From CAYRDK01 sp043819345 (GTDB lineage: Bacteria; Omnitrophota; Gorgyraeia; Velamenicoccales; Velamenicoccaceae): 36,982 nt of DNA. The position numbers and the translations under genes are program-made. The notes below the pieces were generated by a model. The model saw nothing but the letters and a program-made list of their open reading frames with translations. It was not told the origin of the DNA and made no database searches. Shown in pieces: positions 14,140-21,576 of this stretch (positions are counted from its first letter, which is position 1; each line of letters starts with the position of its first letter). The stretch covers positions 1-36,982 of the forward strand of contig JBDREX010000033.1 in NCBI GenBank assembly GCA_043819345.1, given 5' to 3'.

Positions 14140-14682
14140 CTATGCGATATATCGTTTAACAGCCTCAACAAGATCGCCCACGTCGGCTAAACAACCCATG
14201 GCTTGCTTACCGCACGCAAGCCGGCCTAGCTTAGGCCCAACAAATTTATACCCAAGTTTTTTCAAACCTGCTATATTCGCCTGCGTTATCTTATGCTCAT
14301 ACATGTTGTTATTCATCGCAGGAGCTACAACAACCGGAGCTTTTGTTGCTGCCACAATACATGTCAGCACGTCATCGCACAACCCCATTGTAAGCTTAGC
14401 AATCACATTCGCTGTAGCTGGAGCAATCAAAATCAAGTCCGCCTGATCCGCCAAAGATACATGTTCAACATCCCAAACCTGTGGAGTCTCAAACATATCA
14501 GTATATGTTTTATTTCCACTGAGGACACTCAAAGTCAAAGGCGTAATAAAGGCTTGGGCCTCTTTCGTCATCACAACCAACACTTCTAATCCCTGATTAA
14601 TCAGCTGGCTGACAATATCTGCGGATTTATATGCGGCGATGCTGCCTGTCACTCCTAAAACAACTTTTTTTCTTTTGTTCAT
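14140..14682 (-). CDS. coaC: Phosphopantothenoylcysteine decarboxylase, CoaC domain only
   Basis: This FMN-dependent enzyme decarboxylates 4'-phosphopantothenoylcysteine to 4'-phosphopantetheine in CoA synthesis. At 180 residues it holds only the HFCD flavoprotein domain. The start is VVLGVTGSIAAYKSADIV, followed by LIAPATANVIAKLTMG, the PAMNNNMY motif and the ACG loop (LGRLACGKQAMG) that carries the catalytic Cys. In most bacteria CoaB (phosphopantothenate-cysteine ligase) is fused C-terminally as Dfp/CoaBC. Here a stop is followed by tRNA-Cys, so CoaB must be elsewhere. It overlaps the rpoZ stop by 4 nt (ATGA). Confidence 0.92.
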   Translation of the reverse strand: MNKRKKVVLGVTGSIAAYKSADIVSQLINQGLEVLVVMTKEAQAFITPLTLSVLSGNKTYTDMFETPQVWDVEHVSLADQADLILIAPATANVIAKLTMGLCDDVLTCIVAATKAPVVVAPAMNNNMYEHKITQANIAGLKKLGYKFVGPKLGRLACGKQAMGCLADVGDLVEAVKRYIA

Positions 14683-14894
14683 TTCTCAGCGGTTTTTGGA
14701 TCTAACACCATGGCAACCTTACCCTCTGCCACCTCTATCATTGCCAATGTCGTCACCTTTGTATCTTTAGGCACAGCAACCAGCTGCCTGGCGCCTTCTG
14801 CTAATTCTAACGCACGACGCGCCAAAAACAATACCAGCTTAAACATGCTGCCTGAACTTTTATCGATCAATCTTTCCAATGGAATATAAGACAT
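14679..14894 (-). CDS. rpoZ: RNA polymerase omega subunit
   Basis: Omega (71 aa) helps fold and latch beta' in RNA polymerase. The short N terminus MSYIPLERLIDKS is followed by the family helix FKLVLFLARRALELAEG, then a C-terminal segment ending VAMVLDPKTAEK. In many bacteria gmk-rpoZ-coaBC are consecutive, as here. It starts inside the gmk 3' end (35-nt overlap) and ends overlapping coaC, so the whole set is translationally linked. Confidence 0.9.
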   Translation of the reverse strand: MSYIPLERLIDKSSGSMFKLVLFLARRALELAEGARQLVAVPKDTKVTTLAMIEVAEGKVAMVLDPKTAEK

Positions 14895-15489
14895 GTTCCC
14901 CCTCGCACCTCTTGGCTGTTAAAACCGCTTTTATTTTATTCAATGCCTCTCTAAAATTATCATTAACAATAATGTAGTCATAATCAGACGCGTAAGAAAG
15001 CTCCATTTTAACACGGCTAACTCTTTTTTCTATATCTTTTTTATTTTCTGTTGAACGTTTCTGTAAACGCTCCACCAGCGCGTTAAGAGCCGGTGCCACC
15101 ACAAAAACAGAAACAGTATTCTTTTTAAGAGTTTTTTTTACCTCACGAGCGCCTTTAACATCAATACACAATAGCACATCCTTGCCTAAACGCTTTGCAT
15201 CTATAACGGCCTTTTTTGGCGTGCCATAATAAAAATCAAATATTTTTTCCTGCTCCAAAAAGGCATTCTTCTTTTTAAGCGCCAAAAATTTTTTCTCACT
15301 GATAAAGTGATAATCTTTACCGTCCTGCTCACCCGGCCTAGCAGGCCTCGTTGTATAGGAAATAGAGCGCTGAAGCCTTTTTGACCAAAAATCCTCTTTT
15401 AATAAAGCCTCGCAAAGCGTTGTCTTCCCGGATCCCGACGGACCGGAGACAATCCATACCAGCTGCAATCTCGATGCCTTATTCGACAT
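14860..15489 (-). CDS. gmk: Guanylate kinase
   Basis: Gmk (209 aa from the ATG at 15489) phosphorylates GMP to GDP with ATP. The P-loop GPSGSGKT spans residues 16-23. GMP-binding residues appear in SISYTTRPARPGEQDGKDYH and in FYYGTPK, and the lid region carries RLQKRS. A GTG at 15504 would add five residues but lacks support, and the ATG already overlaps the yicC end by 11 nt. It belongs to the yicC-gmk-rpoZ-coaC chain. Confidence 0.96.
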   Translation of the reverse strand: MSNKASRLQLVWIVSGPSGSGKTTLCEALLKEDFWSKRLQRSISYTTRPARPGEQDGKDYHFISEKKFLALKKKNAFLEQEKIFDFYYGTPKKAVIDAKRLGKDVLLCIDVKGAREVKKTLKKNTVSVFVVAPALNALVERLQKRSTENKKDIEKRVSRVKMELSYASDYDYIIVNDNFREALNKIKAVLTAKRCEGEHVLYSIGKIDR

Positions 15490-16300
15490 TCTGAACCTGT
15501 TCACGAATCTTTTCTATAAAGTTTTTAACCAAAACCACTTCGTAAGCAACGTGTTTTTCCTGTACCTTGGCACCAAGCGTATTAATTTCTCGCTGCATTT
15601 CCTGTCCGATAAAATCCAACACTTTTCCTTTGGGTTCTTTGCTCTTAACATGCTTTAAAAAGCTTTTCAGGTGAAAATTAATGCGTGTTACCTCTTCGCT
15701 AACATCTGTAGAACGAAGAAAACTTTCCAGCATTTCACAAGAAAGCTCCTGCTTTTTCATTTTTATCACATTCGTAACAATTGCTTTTATAACCGCCATA
15801 TGGCGCGTAATACGCGCAATGTTTGCTTTTAAATCTGCTTCCAAGGCTTTTCCTTCGCGATGCCTCATTTCAACGAGCTCTTTTAAAGCCTTCGCTAAAG
15901 CAAGCTTGATAAGTTTTTCTTTCTCTGTTGATTTCAATTCATTTTTGCTCAGCCCCAAAACACCTGGCAATGTAACAAGTTGAGACACTTCAACTTGTCC
16001 GGATAAACGCAACTGCAAGCGAAGTTTTTCAAGCGCACTATAGTAATTTTTAACAAGATCTTCGTTTAAAACAACCGTTTGAGACGATTCATTAACATGA
16101 CTGATCGCAATGGTCAAGCGGCCACGCTTTATTTTTTCCTGAATTTTGTTCCGAATAAATGTTTCCAAAGAATCCAGTGTAACGGGCAAATGAAAAGATG
16201 TCTCAAAATAACGATGATTAACGCTTTTTAATGTTATTGTAAACCGTTCTCCATTTTTTTCCATATGAGCCTGGCCAAACCCCGTCATGCTACAAATCAT
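15479..16300 (-). CDS. yicC: YicC-family endoribonuclease
   Basis: YicC (273 aa) is a conserved protein shown in E. coli and B. subtilis to act as an RNase affecting small-RNA turnover. The start ICSMTGFGQAH matches the family N terminus. The body contains LKSVNHRYFETSFHLP and RGRLTIAISH. The C-terminal DUF1732 region contains DVSEEVTRINFHLKSFLKHV and GKVLDFIGQEMQREINTLGAK, ending in the acidic EQVQNVE. The ATG at 16300 overlaps the ndk stop (ATGA). A GTG two codons upstream is possible but less likely. It leads into gmk, its usual partner. Confidence 0.95.
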   Translation of the reverse strand: MICSMTGFGQAHMEKNGERFTITLKSVNHRYFETSFHLPVTLDSLETFIRNKIQEKIKRGRLTIAISHVNESSQTVVLNEDLVKNYYSALEKLRLQLRLSGQVEVSQLVTLPGVLGLSKNELKSTEKEKLIKLALAKALKELVEMRHREGKALEADLKANIARITRHMAVIKAIVTNVIKMKKQELSCEMLESFLRSTDVSEEVTRINFHLKSFLKHVKSKEPKGKVLDFIGQEMQREINTLGAKVQEKHVAYEVVLVKNFIEKIREQVQNVE

Positions 16301-16800
16301 GCCCACACCCTCTTTTCTTTTGTTTCAACACTCATCGTCGTCGGATAAGAGTCCACTATCACTTCATCCGGATCAAACCATAGCTTTATTTCCCGCTCTG
16401 CGTCACCAGCATTAGCCGATACATGAATAACGTTCTCATATACCCCGCGCGTTGTAATACGGCCGTATGATCCGCGGATAGATGTTGAATCGGCTTCTTC
16501 AGGATTAGTAACGCCTGCCAATTGACGGCATTTTTTAATGGAGTCCTCGCCGTGATATACAAGTGCCATCACTTTTTTGCGATCATGAAATTCTCCCATC
16601 AAATACCTCAATACATCCTCAAAAAATGGCTTATCTTTCAGATGTTCATAATGCTCCGCCGCAAGCTCTCTTGAAACACGAACCATTTTAGCCGCAACAA
16701 TCTCAAATTTGGTTTCAGATAATCGCGTTAAAATATTACCTGTTAAAGATTTTTTTAATCCGTCCGGTTTAATCAAAATTAACGTCAATTCCCCAGTCAT
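16297..16800 (-). CDS. ndk: Nucleoside diphosphate kinase with a C-terminal extension
   Basis: Ndk transfers the gamma phosphate of ATP to NDPs through a phosphohistidine. It opens LTLILIKPDGLKKSL (family LxxIKPD) and has SIRGSYG. The active-site histidine is H126 in ENVIHVSANAGDAEREIKLWF; the usual NVIHGSDS is replaced by NVIHVSAN. At 167 residues it is about 25 longer than the common form, with an extra tail ending ETKEKRVWA. A strong GAGGAG ribosome site precedes the ATG at 16800. It begins the ndk-yicC-gmk-rpoZ-coaC chain. Confidence 0.93.
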   Translation of the reverse strand: MTGELTLILIKPDGLKKSLTGNILTRLSETKFEIVAAKMVRVSRELAAEHYEHLKDKPFFEDVLRYLMGEFHDRKKVMALVYHGEDSIKKCRQLAGVTNPEEADSTSIRGSYGRITTRGVYENVIHVSANAGDAEREIKLWFDPDEVIVDSYPTTMSVETKEKRVWA

Positions 16801-16856
16801 CTTTTCTCCTCAAATTTTTAATAGCCATTTTTTAGGGTAAACAAAACACGAATTGC

Positions 16857-17753
16857 TCACCCTTTCACACTACACAATATCTCAATAATACGCTCTCTGT
16901 CCGTATTGGAAAAATATTCAATCTGAATTTTCCCGCGTTTTTTATAAGGAAAAATGCGTATCTTCGTTCCTAAAATTCCCTGCAGTTTGTTTTCTAAATC
17001 CACAATATAAGGGTCCTTATCTTTTGCAACCCGTTTATTCTTTATTGATTTTAGTCTTATATTAGAGATATAATTCTCTAACTCTCTGACGGACAATGAG
17101 TTAGATAAAACCAACTTTGTCATCTTGATCTGCTGCGGAACACTATCAAGGCCTAGCAAAGCTTTCCCGTGCCCAAAAGAAAGAGTCCCTTGGCCTATAG
17201 CTTTTTGCACCTCACCAGGCAAATTAAGTAATCTTAGCATATTCGCTACCGTCGAACGATCCTTACTAACCGCCTGCGCGACTTCTTCCTGTGTAAAAGA
17301 AAACTCTTTCATCAGCCTCGAAAATGCCTGCGCTTCTTCCAAGGGATTCAATTCCTGGCGTTGAACATTTTCTACGATAGACAAAACAAGCGCTTCTTTG
17401 TCATCTACCGCCTTAATAACAACAGGAACTTTTTTTAGTTTTACGGCTTTCGCCGCTCTAAACCTTCTTTCTCCGGCGATAATCTCATAGTGGTCTCCTG
17501 CCGGCCTTACAAGTATCGGAGCCAAAACCCCTTTCTCCTTTATGGAATCAATAAGTTCCTGCAAATGCTCCGTATTAAAATCAACGCGCGGCTGAAAACG
17601 ATTTGGAACAAGTTTAGTAATATCCAAGAAAGAGACATCTTTCTCGTCGGACTTTGCAGTTTCGTAAGAAATTTCTTTTTTTAAAACATCCGCTACTGTC
17701 CGCTGAGAAGAAATCAAAGCCGATAATCCCTTGCCTAACGCCCGTTTCTCCAT
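16857..17753 (-). CDS. parB: Chromosome partitioning protein ParB (CTPase clamp)
   Basis: ParB (298 aa) loads at parS, spreads as a CTP-dependent sliding clamp, and works with ParA and SMC in chromosome segregation. The N terminus EKRALGKGLSALI is the ParA-stimulating peptide. CTP-binding motifs appear as GERRFRAAK and SIVENVQRQELNPLEEA. A helix-turn-helix (FTQEEVAQAVSKDRSTVANML) reads parS, and a C-terminal dimerisation domain ends at IIEILCSVKG. The start is the ATG at 17753; a GTG two codons earlier is possible. It is the second gene of parAB, with three parS sites next to parA. Confidence 0.96.
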   Translation of the reverse strand: MEKRALGKGLSALISSQRTVADVLKKEISYETAKSDEKDVSFLDITKLVPNRFQPRVDFNTEHLQELIDSIKEKGVLAPILVRPAGDHYEIIAGERRFRAAKAVKLKKVPVVIKAVDDKEALVLSIVENVQRQELNPLEEAQAFSRLMKEFSFTQEEVAQAVSKDRSTVANMLRLLNLPGEVQKAIGQGTLSFGHGKALLGLDSVPQQIKMTKLVLSNSLSVRELENYISNIRLKSIKNKRVAKDKDPYIVDLENKLQGILGTKIRIFPYKKRGKIQIEYFSNTDRERIIEILCSVKG

Positions 17754-17876
17754 ATACACACCTCATTCCTTTTGAATTCTTCAAACACATAAAAAAGAAA
17801 GCTCCCGCTAATATAATTTTCACAAATTAACGGGTGCTCATACCTGAAAAAGCCACGTTGTGCCGCTTAGCACTAA

Positions 17877-18740
17877 TCAATTGCTGTCCTGCGCATGATC
17901 TGCTTCGGAAGCAGGCTCCTCTTGCTGACTTAAAAGCTGTGCTTCTTCCAAAAGCAATTTTTTTTCATTTTCTTCTTTATTTGTGTGTGCCAAAACTTCT
18001 TTAGCTAAAGCACTATATTTCTGAGCACCGATCGAATTCTTGTCATAGCAAAATATTGGTTTACCAAACCCTGGGGCCTCAGAAAGCCTAATACTGCGTG
18101 GAATAATCGTTTCAAAAACCTTGTCATTAAAAAAATTGCGCGTTTCGCTAATAACCTCTGTAGTTAAATTCGTTCTAAAATCCGCCATGGTTAACAAAAC
18201 ACCCTCTACTTTAAGGGAAGGATTCAACTGTTCTTGAATCAAATTAATCGTTTTTGAAAGCTGGCCCAATCCCTCAAGAGCATAATACTCACATTGTACA
18301 GGAATTAATACAGAAGTTGCTGAAACTAAAGCATTTAGAGTAAGTAATCCGAGTGATGGAGGAGAGTCAATGATAACAAAATCGTACTCCTGAGATACCT
18401 TCTCAAGCGCTTTTTTTAATCTATTTTCTCTGTCATCCTCTTCGATGAGCTCAACTTCAGCACCAATCAAATCAATATTTGACGCTATAAGGCTTAGATT
18501 ATTAATTTCTGTTTTTAGGATTGTTTCTTCTATCGTGGCCGCGTTAAGGAGCAAGTGATATAGCGATTTGTCTATGTTGTTCTTATCTACGCCTAATCCA
18601 CTCGTTGAGTTCCCTTGCGGATCTGCATCAATCAAAAGAACTCTTGAGTTTTCAAGAGCTAGATAAACCGCTAGATTTATTGCGGTTGTGGTTTTCCCTG
18701 TTCCGCCTTTTTGATTACAAATTGCAATTATTTTTGCCAT
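17877..18740 (-). CDS. parA: Chromosome partitioning ATPase ParA (Soj)
   Basis: ParA (287 aa) is a deviant-Walker ATPase that binds nucleoid DNA and drives ParB-parS movement. The Walker A KGGTGKT covers residues 11-17 with the signature lysine K11. VLLIDADPQGNSTSG (A' motif) and FVIIDSPPSLGLLT (Walker B) follow. The C-terminal tail after KEVLAHTNKEE is low-complexity acidic (EEAQLLSQQEEPASEADHAQ). The ATG at 18740 opens MAKIIAICNQ, the normal ParA start. Reading upstream would translate a parS site, so a longer start is unlikely. About 120 nt separate it from parB. Confidence 0.97.
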   Translation of the reverse strand: MAKIIAICNQKGGTGKTTTAINLAVYLALENSRVLLIDADPQGNSTSGLGVDKNNIDKSLYHLLLNAATIEETILKTEINNLSLIASNIDLIGAEVELIEEDDRENRLKKALEKVSQEYDFVIIDSPPSLGLLTLNALVSATSVLIPVQCEYYALEGLGQLSKTINLIQEQLNPSLKVEGVLLTMADFRTNLTTEVISETRNFFNDKVFETIIPRSIRLSEAPGFGKPIFCYDKNSIGAQKYSALAKEVLAHTNKEENEKKLLLEEAQLLSQQEEPASEADHAQDSN

Positions 18741-18760
18741 ATCAATCGCGGTCAATGCAA

Positions 18761-18780
18761 ATTGTTCCACGTGGAACAAT
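18761..18780. promoter_or_regulatory. parS site 1 (20-bp perfect palindrome)
   Basis: TGTTCCACGTGGAACA (18763-18778) fits the parS consensus TGTTNCACGTGNAACA. The palindrome extends two bases each side to 20 bp. It lies 20 bp upstream of the parA start, so ParB bound here could also repress parAB. Confidence 0.92.
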
Positions 18781-18799
18781 TTCTTTTGTTGTTATTTCC

Positions 18800-18829
18800 T
18801 CTCAAATGTTCCACGTGGAACATTTGAGA
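18800..18829. promoter_or_regulatory. parS site 2 (30-bp perfect palindrome)
   Basis: The same 16-bp parS core (18807-18822) is flanked by TCTCAAA and its complement TTTGAGA, making a perfect 30-bp palindrome. Its centre is 44 bp from that of site 1. Confidence 0.92.
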
Positions 18830-18999
18830 ATACTTGCCTTCCGCTCTATCCTTCTCAAATTACACTGAGCAATTAAACAGCAAGCATTCCAATCTTCAAT
18901 ATCAAAGGCTGCCCAACTCGACTTATTGAGCTTCCCGTAGTAGAGCGTCGCTCTTTCCGCATATAAAACGAGAACATCTTTATTTGCAACAACGGCCAC
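18802..18999 (-). CDS. Doubtful 65-codon ORF between parS sites 2 and 3
   Basis: A GTG at 18999 opens 65 codons (start VAVVANKDVLVLYAERA) that end by translating through parS site 2. There is no ribosome site, no ATG and no recognised family. The 5' limit is a stop next to parS site 3. It may be chance, or the remnant of a gene once found between jag and parA. The stretch otherwise holds nothing recognisable. Confidence 0.2.
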   Translation of the reverse strand: MAVVANKDVLVLYAERATLYYGKLNKSSWAAFDIEDWNACCLIAQCNLRRIERKASILKCSTWNI

Positions 19000-19014
19000 T
19001 TCTAATACAACCAG

Positions 19015-19048
19015 TTGTTAAAATGTTCCACGTGGAACATTTTAACAA
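19015..19048. promoter_or_regulatory. parS site 3 (34-bp perfect palindrome)
   Basis: The parS core (19024-19039) is flanked by TTGTTAAAA and TTTTAACAA, giving a perfect 34-bp palindrome. It lies just downstream of the jag stop, so in RNA it would also form a 17-bp hairpin at the end of the rpmH-yidC-jag operon. Confidence 0.92.
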
Positions 19049-19062
19049 AAAACCATAAAAGA

Positions 19063-19296
19063 TCAAGCGCTTTTCCTGGATCCGCCTACTCGACGCTCAA
19101 CACTTACAATGATCTTGGCCGGCTTACTTCCCTCCATGCCAAAAAGTCCCTTTTTTTCCTCTGAAAGGACTCTTACTCTAAGATCTTTTTTGTTTACTTT
19201 TAAGAGATTAACGGCCTTTTCAACAGCTTCTTCCACCGTCTTGCCCTCAATTTCAAACTCAGTAGGCTTTATGCGTTTTTTCTTAGAATTTTCCAT
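19063..19296 (-). CDS. Jag/KhpB N-terminal domain protein without KH and R3H domains
   Basis: This 77-residue protein has the Jag_N pattern: EFEIEGKTVEEAVEKAVNLL, LRVRVLSEEKKGLFGMEGSK and PAKIIVSV. Full-length Jag (KhpB/EloR, about 200 aa) continues with RNA-binding KH and R3H domains. Here the chain stops after ERRVGGSRKSA and only parS site 3 follows, with no out-of-frame remnant visible. The ATG at 19296 lies within the yidC 3' end (28-nt overlap). In other bacteria jag follows yidC, so position supports the assignment. Loss of the RNA-binding part implies a changed role or a decayed gene. Confidence 0.82.
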   Translation of the reverse strand: MENSKKKRIKPTEFEIEGKTVEEAVEKAVNLLKVNKKDLRVRVLSEEKKGLFGMEGSKPAKIIVSVERRVGGSRKSA

Positions 19297-20825
19297 TGAA
19301 AAATGAACATTAGCATGCTGTTTACAAACCAATACAGCACTAGTCCCGACGGTAATTTGTAGAACAAGAAGCAAAACACAACCGGCATAACAAAAGTTAA
19401 CATTTTCTGCTGTTCGGTTGCCACTGCATCGGAATTCACTGCAGACATTTTCTGCTGCAAAAACATTCCTCCAGCCATCATAAGAGGCAATAGATTAAAA
19501 TCATTTCCTATAATAGGCAAGCTATTTTTGAAAACAAAAAGCTTGTCAGGCTCAGACAGGTCTTTAATCCATAAAAAGTGAGCACCTTTCAAATTAATTA
19601 GGCGCATTAAAAGCTGATAAAGCGCAAAAAAGACAGGAATCTGTAAAATCATGGGCAAACATCCGCCCAACGGATTTACTTTTTCTCGACGATAAAGCTC
19701 CATTATCTCAATATTCAGTTTCTGGGGATTATCTTTATTCTTAAGCTTAAGCTGCTCAATCTTTGGCTGCAAGGACTGCATTTTTTTCATAGACATCATG
19801 CTTTTTATAGACAGGGGAGACAAAGCCACGTAAATTAAAATCGTAACAAGTATGATGGCTACGCCCCAATTATTCGTCATCCTAAAAAAAGCGTTCAACA
19901 AGAACAAAATGGCTCGAGAAATACTGTCAAAAACACCAAAATTAACAATTTTTTCAGCTCCCGCGCCAACTTCTTTCAACGAAGTCAAATCTTGCGGCCC
20001 TACATATATGACAAAGTGGTCTTCAATTCCAACGCTTTCCTTAGAAACCCTTCTTTCCGGAATAGCCAACGCCAAACAGGCGCCATTCTCAACAGGTTCC
20101 ACAACTGCTTTTTTTACAATGGTTTGCGACAAAACAACAACACAGCTATACCGATCCCGCAGGCCAACCCACTCAACATTCCCCGCATAATCCTGCGTTT
20201 TATTCACCTTATATACGGACTTCCTAACAACTCGCTCGTCCAAGGAAACACAGCTCTCAAAATACCGCTTTGCCAAGGGATCTTTTACGGCGGAAGCGTC
20301 AAAATAAGCTACATATAGATCATAAATGCTGCTATTAGAAACAACTTTGTTGTCAATGGTAATGCTAAGCTCTACCTCATTGCCACCTTTTATACGAAAA
20401 CACTTTTTTATCTTTGTGCCATTTTTTGTAACACATTCAAACACAACACCTTTCGGCAATTCAGCAACTGAAAATGTGTACGTGCCCCATTTGGGCACAT
20501 AACCAATTTTTGTAAAAGGAAGTTTGGCGCTAAGCTTTTTATCAAAAACATCCAATAAAAACCCGCCTTGCTTTGAAAAAGTCAATGTCTTTGCGTCCGT
20601 CTCAATAACATGTAAATTGTTTTCCAGCAAAAGGTTAGGCTCCTCAACGGAAACTTCGTCCTTAGCAAAATGCTGAAAATTCTCTCGCCCCTTCTCAACA
20701 ACATCGCCGATCAAATTCTCTTTAACATCTTTATTGACAGTAGGTTGTGGCTTTTTTAGCCAAGTAGAACTGACCATCAATATCATCAAAGAAAGCGCAC
20801 AAGCAATTAAAAATCGTTTTTCCAT
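19269..20825 (-). CDS. yidC: Membrane protein insertase YidC
   Basis: YidC (518 aa) inserts and folds inner-membrane proteins, alone or with Sec. It is the Gram-negative type: an N-terminal anchor (FLIACALSLMILMVSS), a periplasmic beta domain (about residues 60-300), then a five-helix core. The core contains NWGVAIILVTILIYVALSPL, which carries the family groove helix. Then come the cytoplasmic charged hairpin (MKKMQSLQPKIEQLKLKNKD), NPLGGCLPMILQIPVFFALY and FKNSLPIIGNDFNLLPLM. It follows yidD with a 19-nt overlap and overlaps jag at its end. Confidence 0.97.
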   Translation of the reverse strand: MEKRFLIACALSLMILMVSSTWLKKPQPTVNKDVKENLIGDVVEKGRENFQHFAKDEVSVEEPNLLLENNLHVIETDAKTLTFSKQGGFLLDVFDKKLSAKLPFTKIGYVPKWGTYTFSVAELPKGVVFECVTKNGTKIKKCFRIKGGNEVELSITIDNKVVSNSSIYDLYVAYFDASAVKDPLAKRYFESCVSLDERVVRKSVYKVNKTQDYAGNVEWVGLRDRYSCVVVLSQTIVKKAVVEPVENGACLALAIPERRVSKESVGIEDHFVIYVGPQDLTSLKEVGAGAEKIVNFGVFDSISRAILFLLNAFFRMTNNWGVAIILVTILIYVALSPLSIKSMMSMKKMQSLQPKIEQLKLKNKDNPQKLNIEIMELYRREKVNPLGGCLPMILQIPVFFALYQLLMRLINLKGAHFLWIKDLSEPDKLFVFKNSLPIIGNDFNLLPLMMAGGMFLQQKMSAVNSDAVATEQQKMLTFVMPVVFCFLFYKLPSGLVLYWFVNSMLMFIFQWKILRKNA

Positions 20826-21055
20826 TTTTCCTCTTTTTTAGTTCTTGGATCTACTGGATCATACCCACCAGCATGAAAAGGATGACAACGACAAATTCTC
20901 TTCATGCCGTGAAAGGTGCCTTTAATGGGGCCATAACTCAAAACACTTTGCAGAAAATAATGCGAGCAAGTAGGTGTAAACCTGCATCTATGCGGTATAA
21001 AAGGAGATAGCGCTCTCTGATAAAATTTTATGGCAAAAACAATAACACATTCCAT
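20807..21055 (-). CDS. yidD: Membrane protein insertion efficiency factor YidD
   Basis: YidD (82 aa) is a small membrane-associated helper of YidC-dependent insertion. It carries FYQRALSPFIPHRCRFTPTC and the C-terminal RICRCHPFHAGGYDPVD, both hallmarks with conserved cysteines. The ATG at 21055 begins only 4 nt after the rpmH stop. In most bacteria rnpA, encoding the RNase P protein, sits between rpmH and yidD; here it is absent. Confidence 0.96.
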   Translation of the reverse strand: MECVIVFAIKFYQRALSPFIPHRCRFTPTCSHYFLQSVLSYGPIKGTFHGMKRICRCHPFHAGGYDPVDPRTKKEEKWKNDF

Positions 21056-21059
21056 AATT

Positions 21060-21197
21060 TTAAATAGAAAGCTTGTGTCTACCTTTTTGACGCCTGGCTT
21101 TTAAAACCTGTCGGCCTTTTTTGGTCTTCATCCGACGAAGAAAACCATGTTTGCGTTTGCCTACTCTATTGGATGGTGTCTTTATATTTTTCTTCAT
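21060..21197 (-). CDS. rpmH: 50S ribosomal protein L34
   Basis: L34 is a 45-residue basic 50S protein, usually the first gene left of the origin. The minus-strand ORF from the ATG at 21197 reads MKKNIKTPSNRVGKRKHGF then LRRMKTKKGRQVLKARR and ends KGRHKLSI. It keeps the conserved GF.RRM..K.GR.VL..RR.KGR.KL pattern. A strong promoter lies 10 nt upstream of its ATG. Confidence 0.96.
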   Translation of the reverse strand: MKKNIKTPSNRVGKRKHGFLRRMKTKKGRQVLKARRQKGRHKLSI

Positions 21198-21206
21198 AAT
21201 TGAAGA

Positions 21207-21234
21207 ATTATAACACAAGGGATTCTTTAGTCAA
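21207..21234 (-). promoter_or_regulatory. rpmH promoter
   Basis: On the minus strand TTGACT (21229-21234), a 16-bp spacer and TATAAT (21207-21212) form a near-consensus promoter. It fires away from the origin into rpmH-yidD-yidC-jag. Confidence 0.8.
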
Positions 21235-21549
21235 GAAGATTCAAACAAAACCTTTAAAAAATTTTTCCGTTGAGCAATAAGTCTTTCAAAATACGAAAGA
21301 AAAGTATTTTCTTTTTTTCCTGAATAAATATTTTCTTGCATTATCACAAGCCGATCATTATAATATCTTCACAGTTTGTCTTATGAAGGGATGTTAATGG
21401 GCGCTATGTGGCCACGGATCTTTCAGGCTGTGGATAACTTGTGGAGACTGTGAATAAACAAGCCTCAAACGCCCCCTGGGAAAACTAATTCGCATGTTTG
21501 TTCCCGCATAAGGTAAAAACTCCATATTTATTTTAGGAAACCCATAATT
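21235..21549. other. Chromosomal replication origin region (oriC)
   Basis: The gap between divergent rpmH and dnaA holds origin hallmarks. A perfect DnaA box TTATCCACA lies on the minus strand at 21429-21437. A close variant TTATTCACA is at 21449-21457 (minus), and TTATCACAA is at 21341-21349 (plus). A strongly AT-rich stretch (about 21240-21340) could be the unwinding element; inside it AAAATAC (21288-21294) and GTATTTT (21304-21310) form an inverted repeat. Gene orientation flips exactly here. Unwinding-site details are inferred. Confidence 0.85.
21336..21364 (+). promoter_or_regulatory. dnaA promoter with an internal DnaA box
   Basis: TTGCAT (21336-21341), a 17-bp spacer and TATAAT (21359-21364) form a strong promoter for dnaA. 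A DnaA-box-like TTATCACAA (21341-21349) lies between the -35 and -10, so DnaA could repress its own transcription. The leader is about 200 nt. Confidence 0.75.
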
Positions 21550-21576
21550 TTGGCAAACTACGAAAAGCGAGCCCTT

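Noticed and set aside
17614..17823. 69-codon ORF overlapping the parB start
   Set aside because: Shadow frame of parB and its leader, without independent support.
18741..18779. Longer parA start beginning MFHVEQ
   Set aside because: These codons translate parS site 1; normal ParA begins at MAKIIAICNQ.
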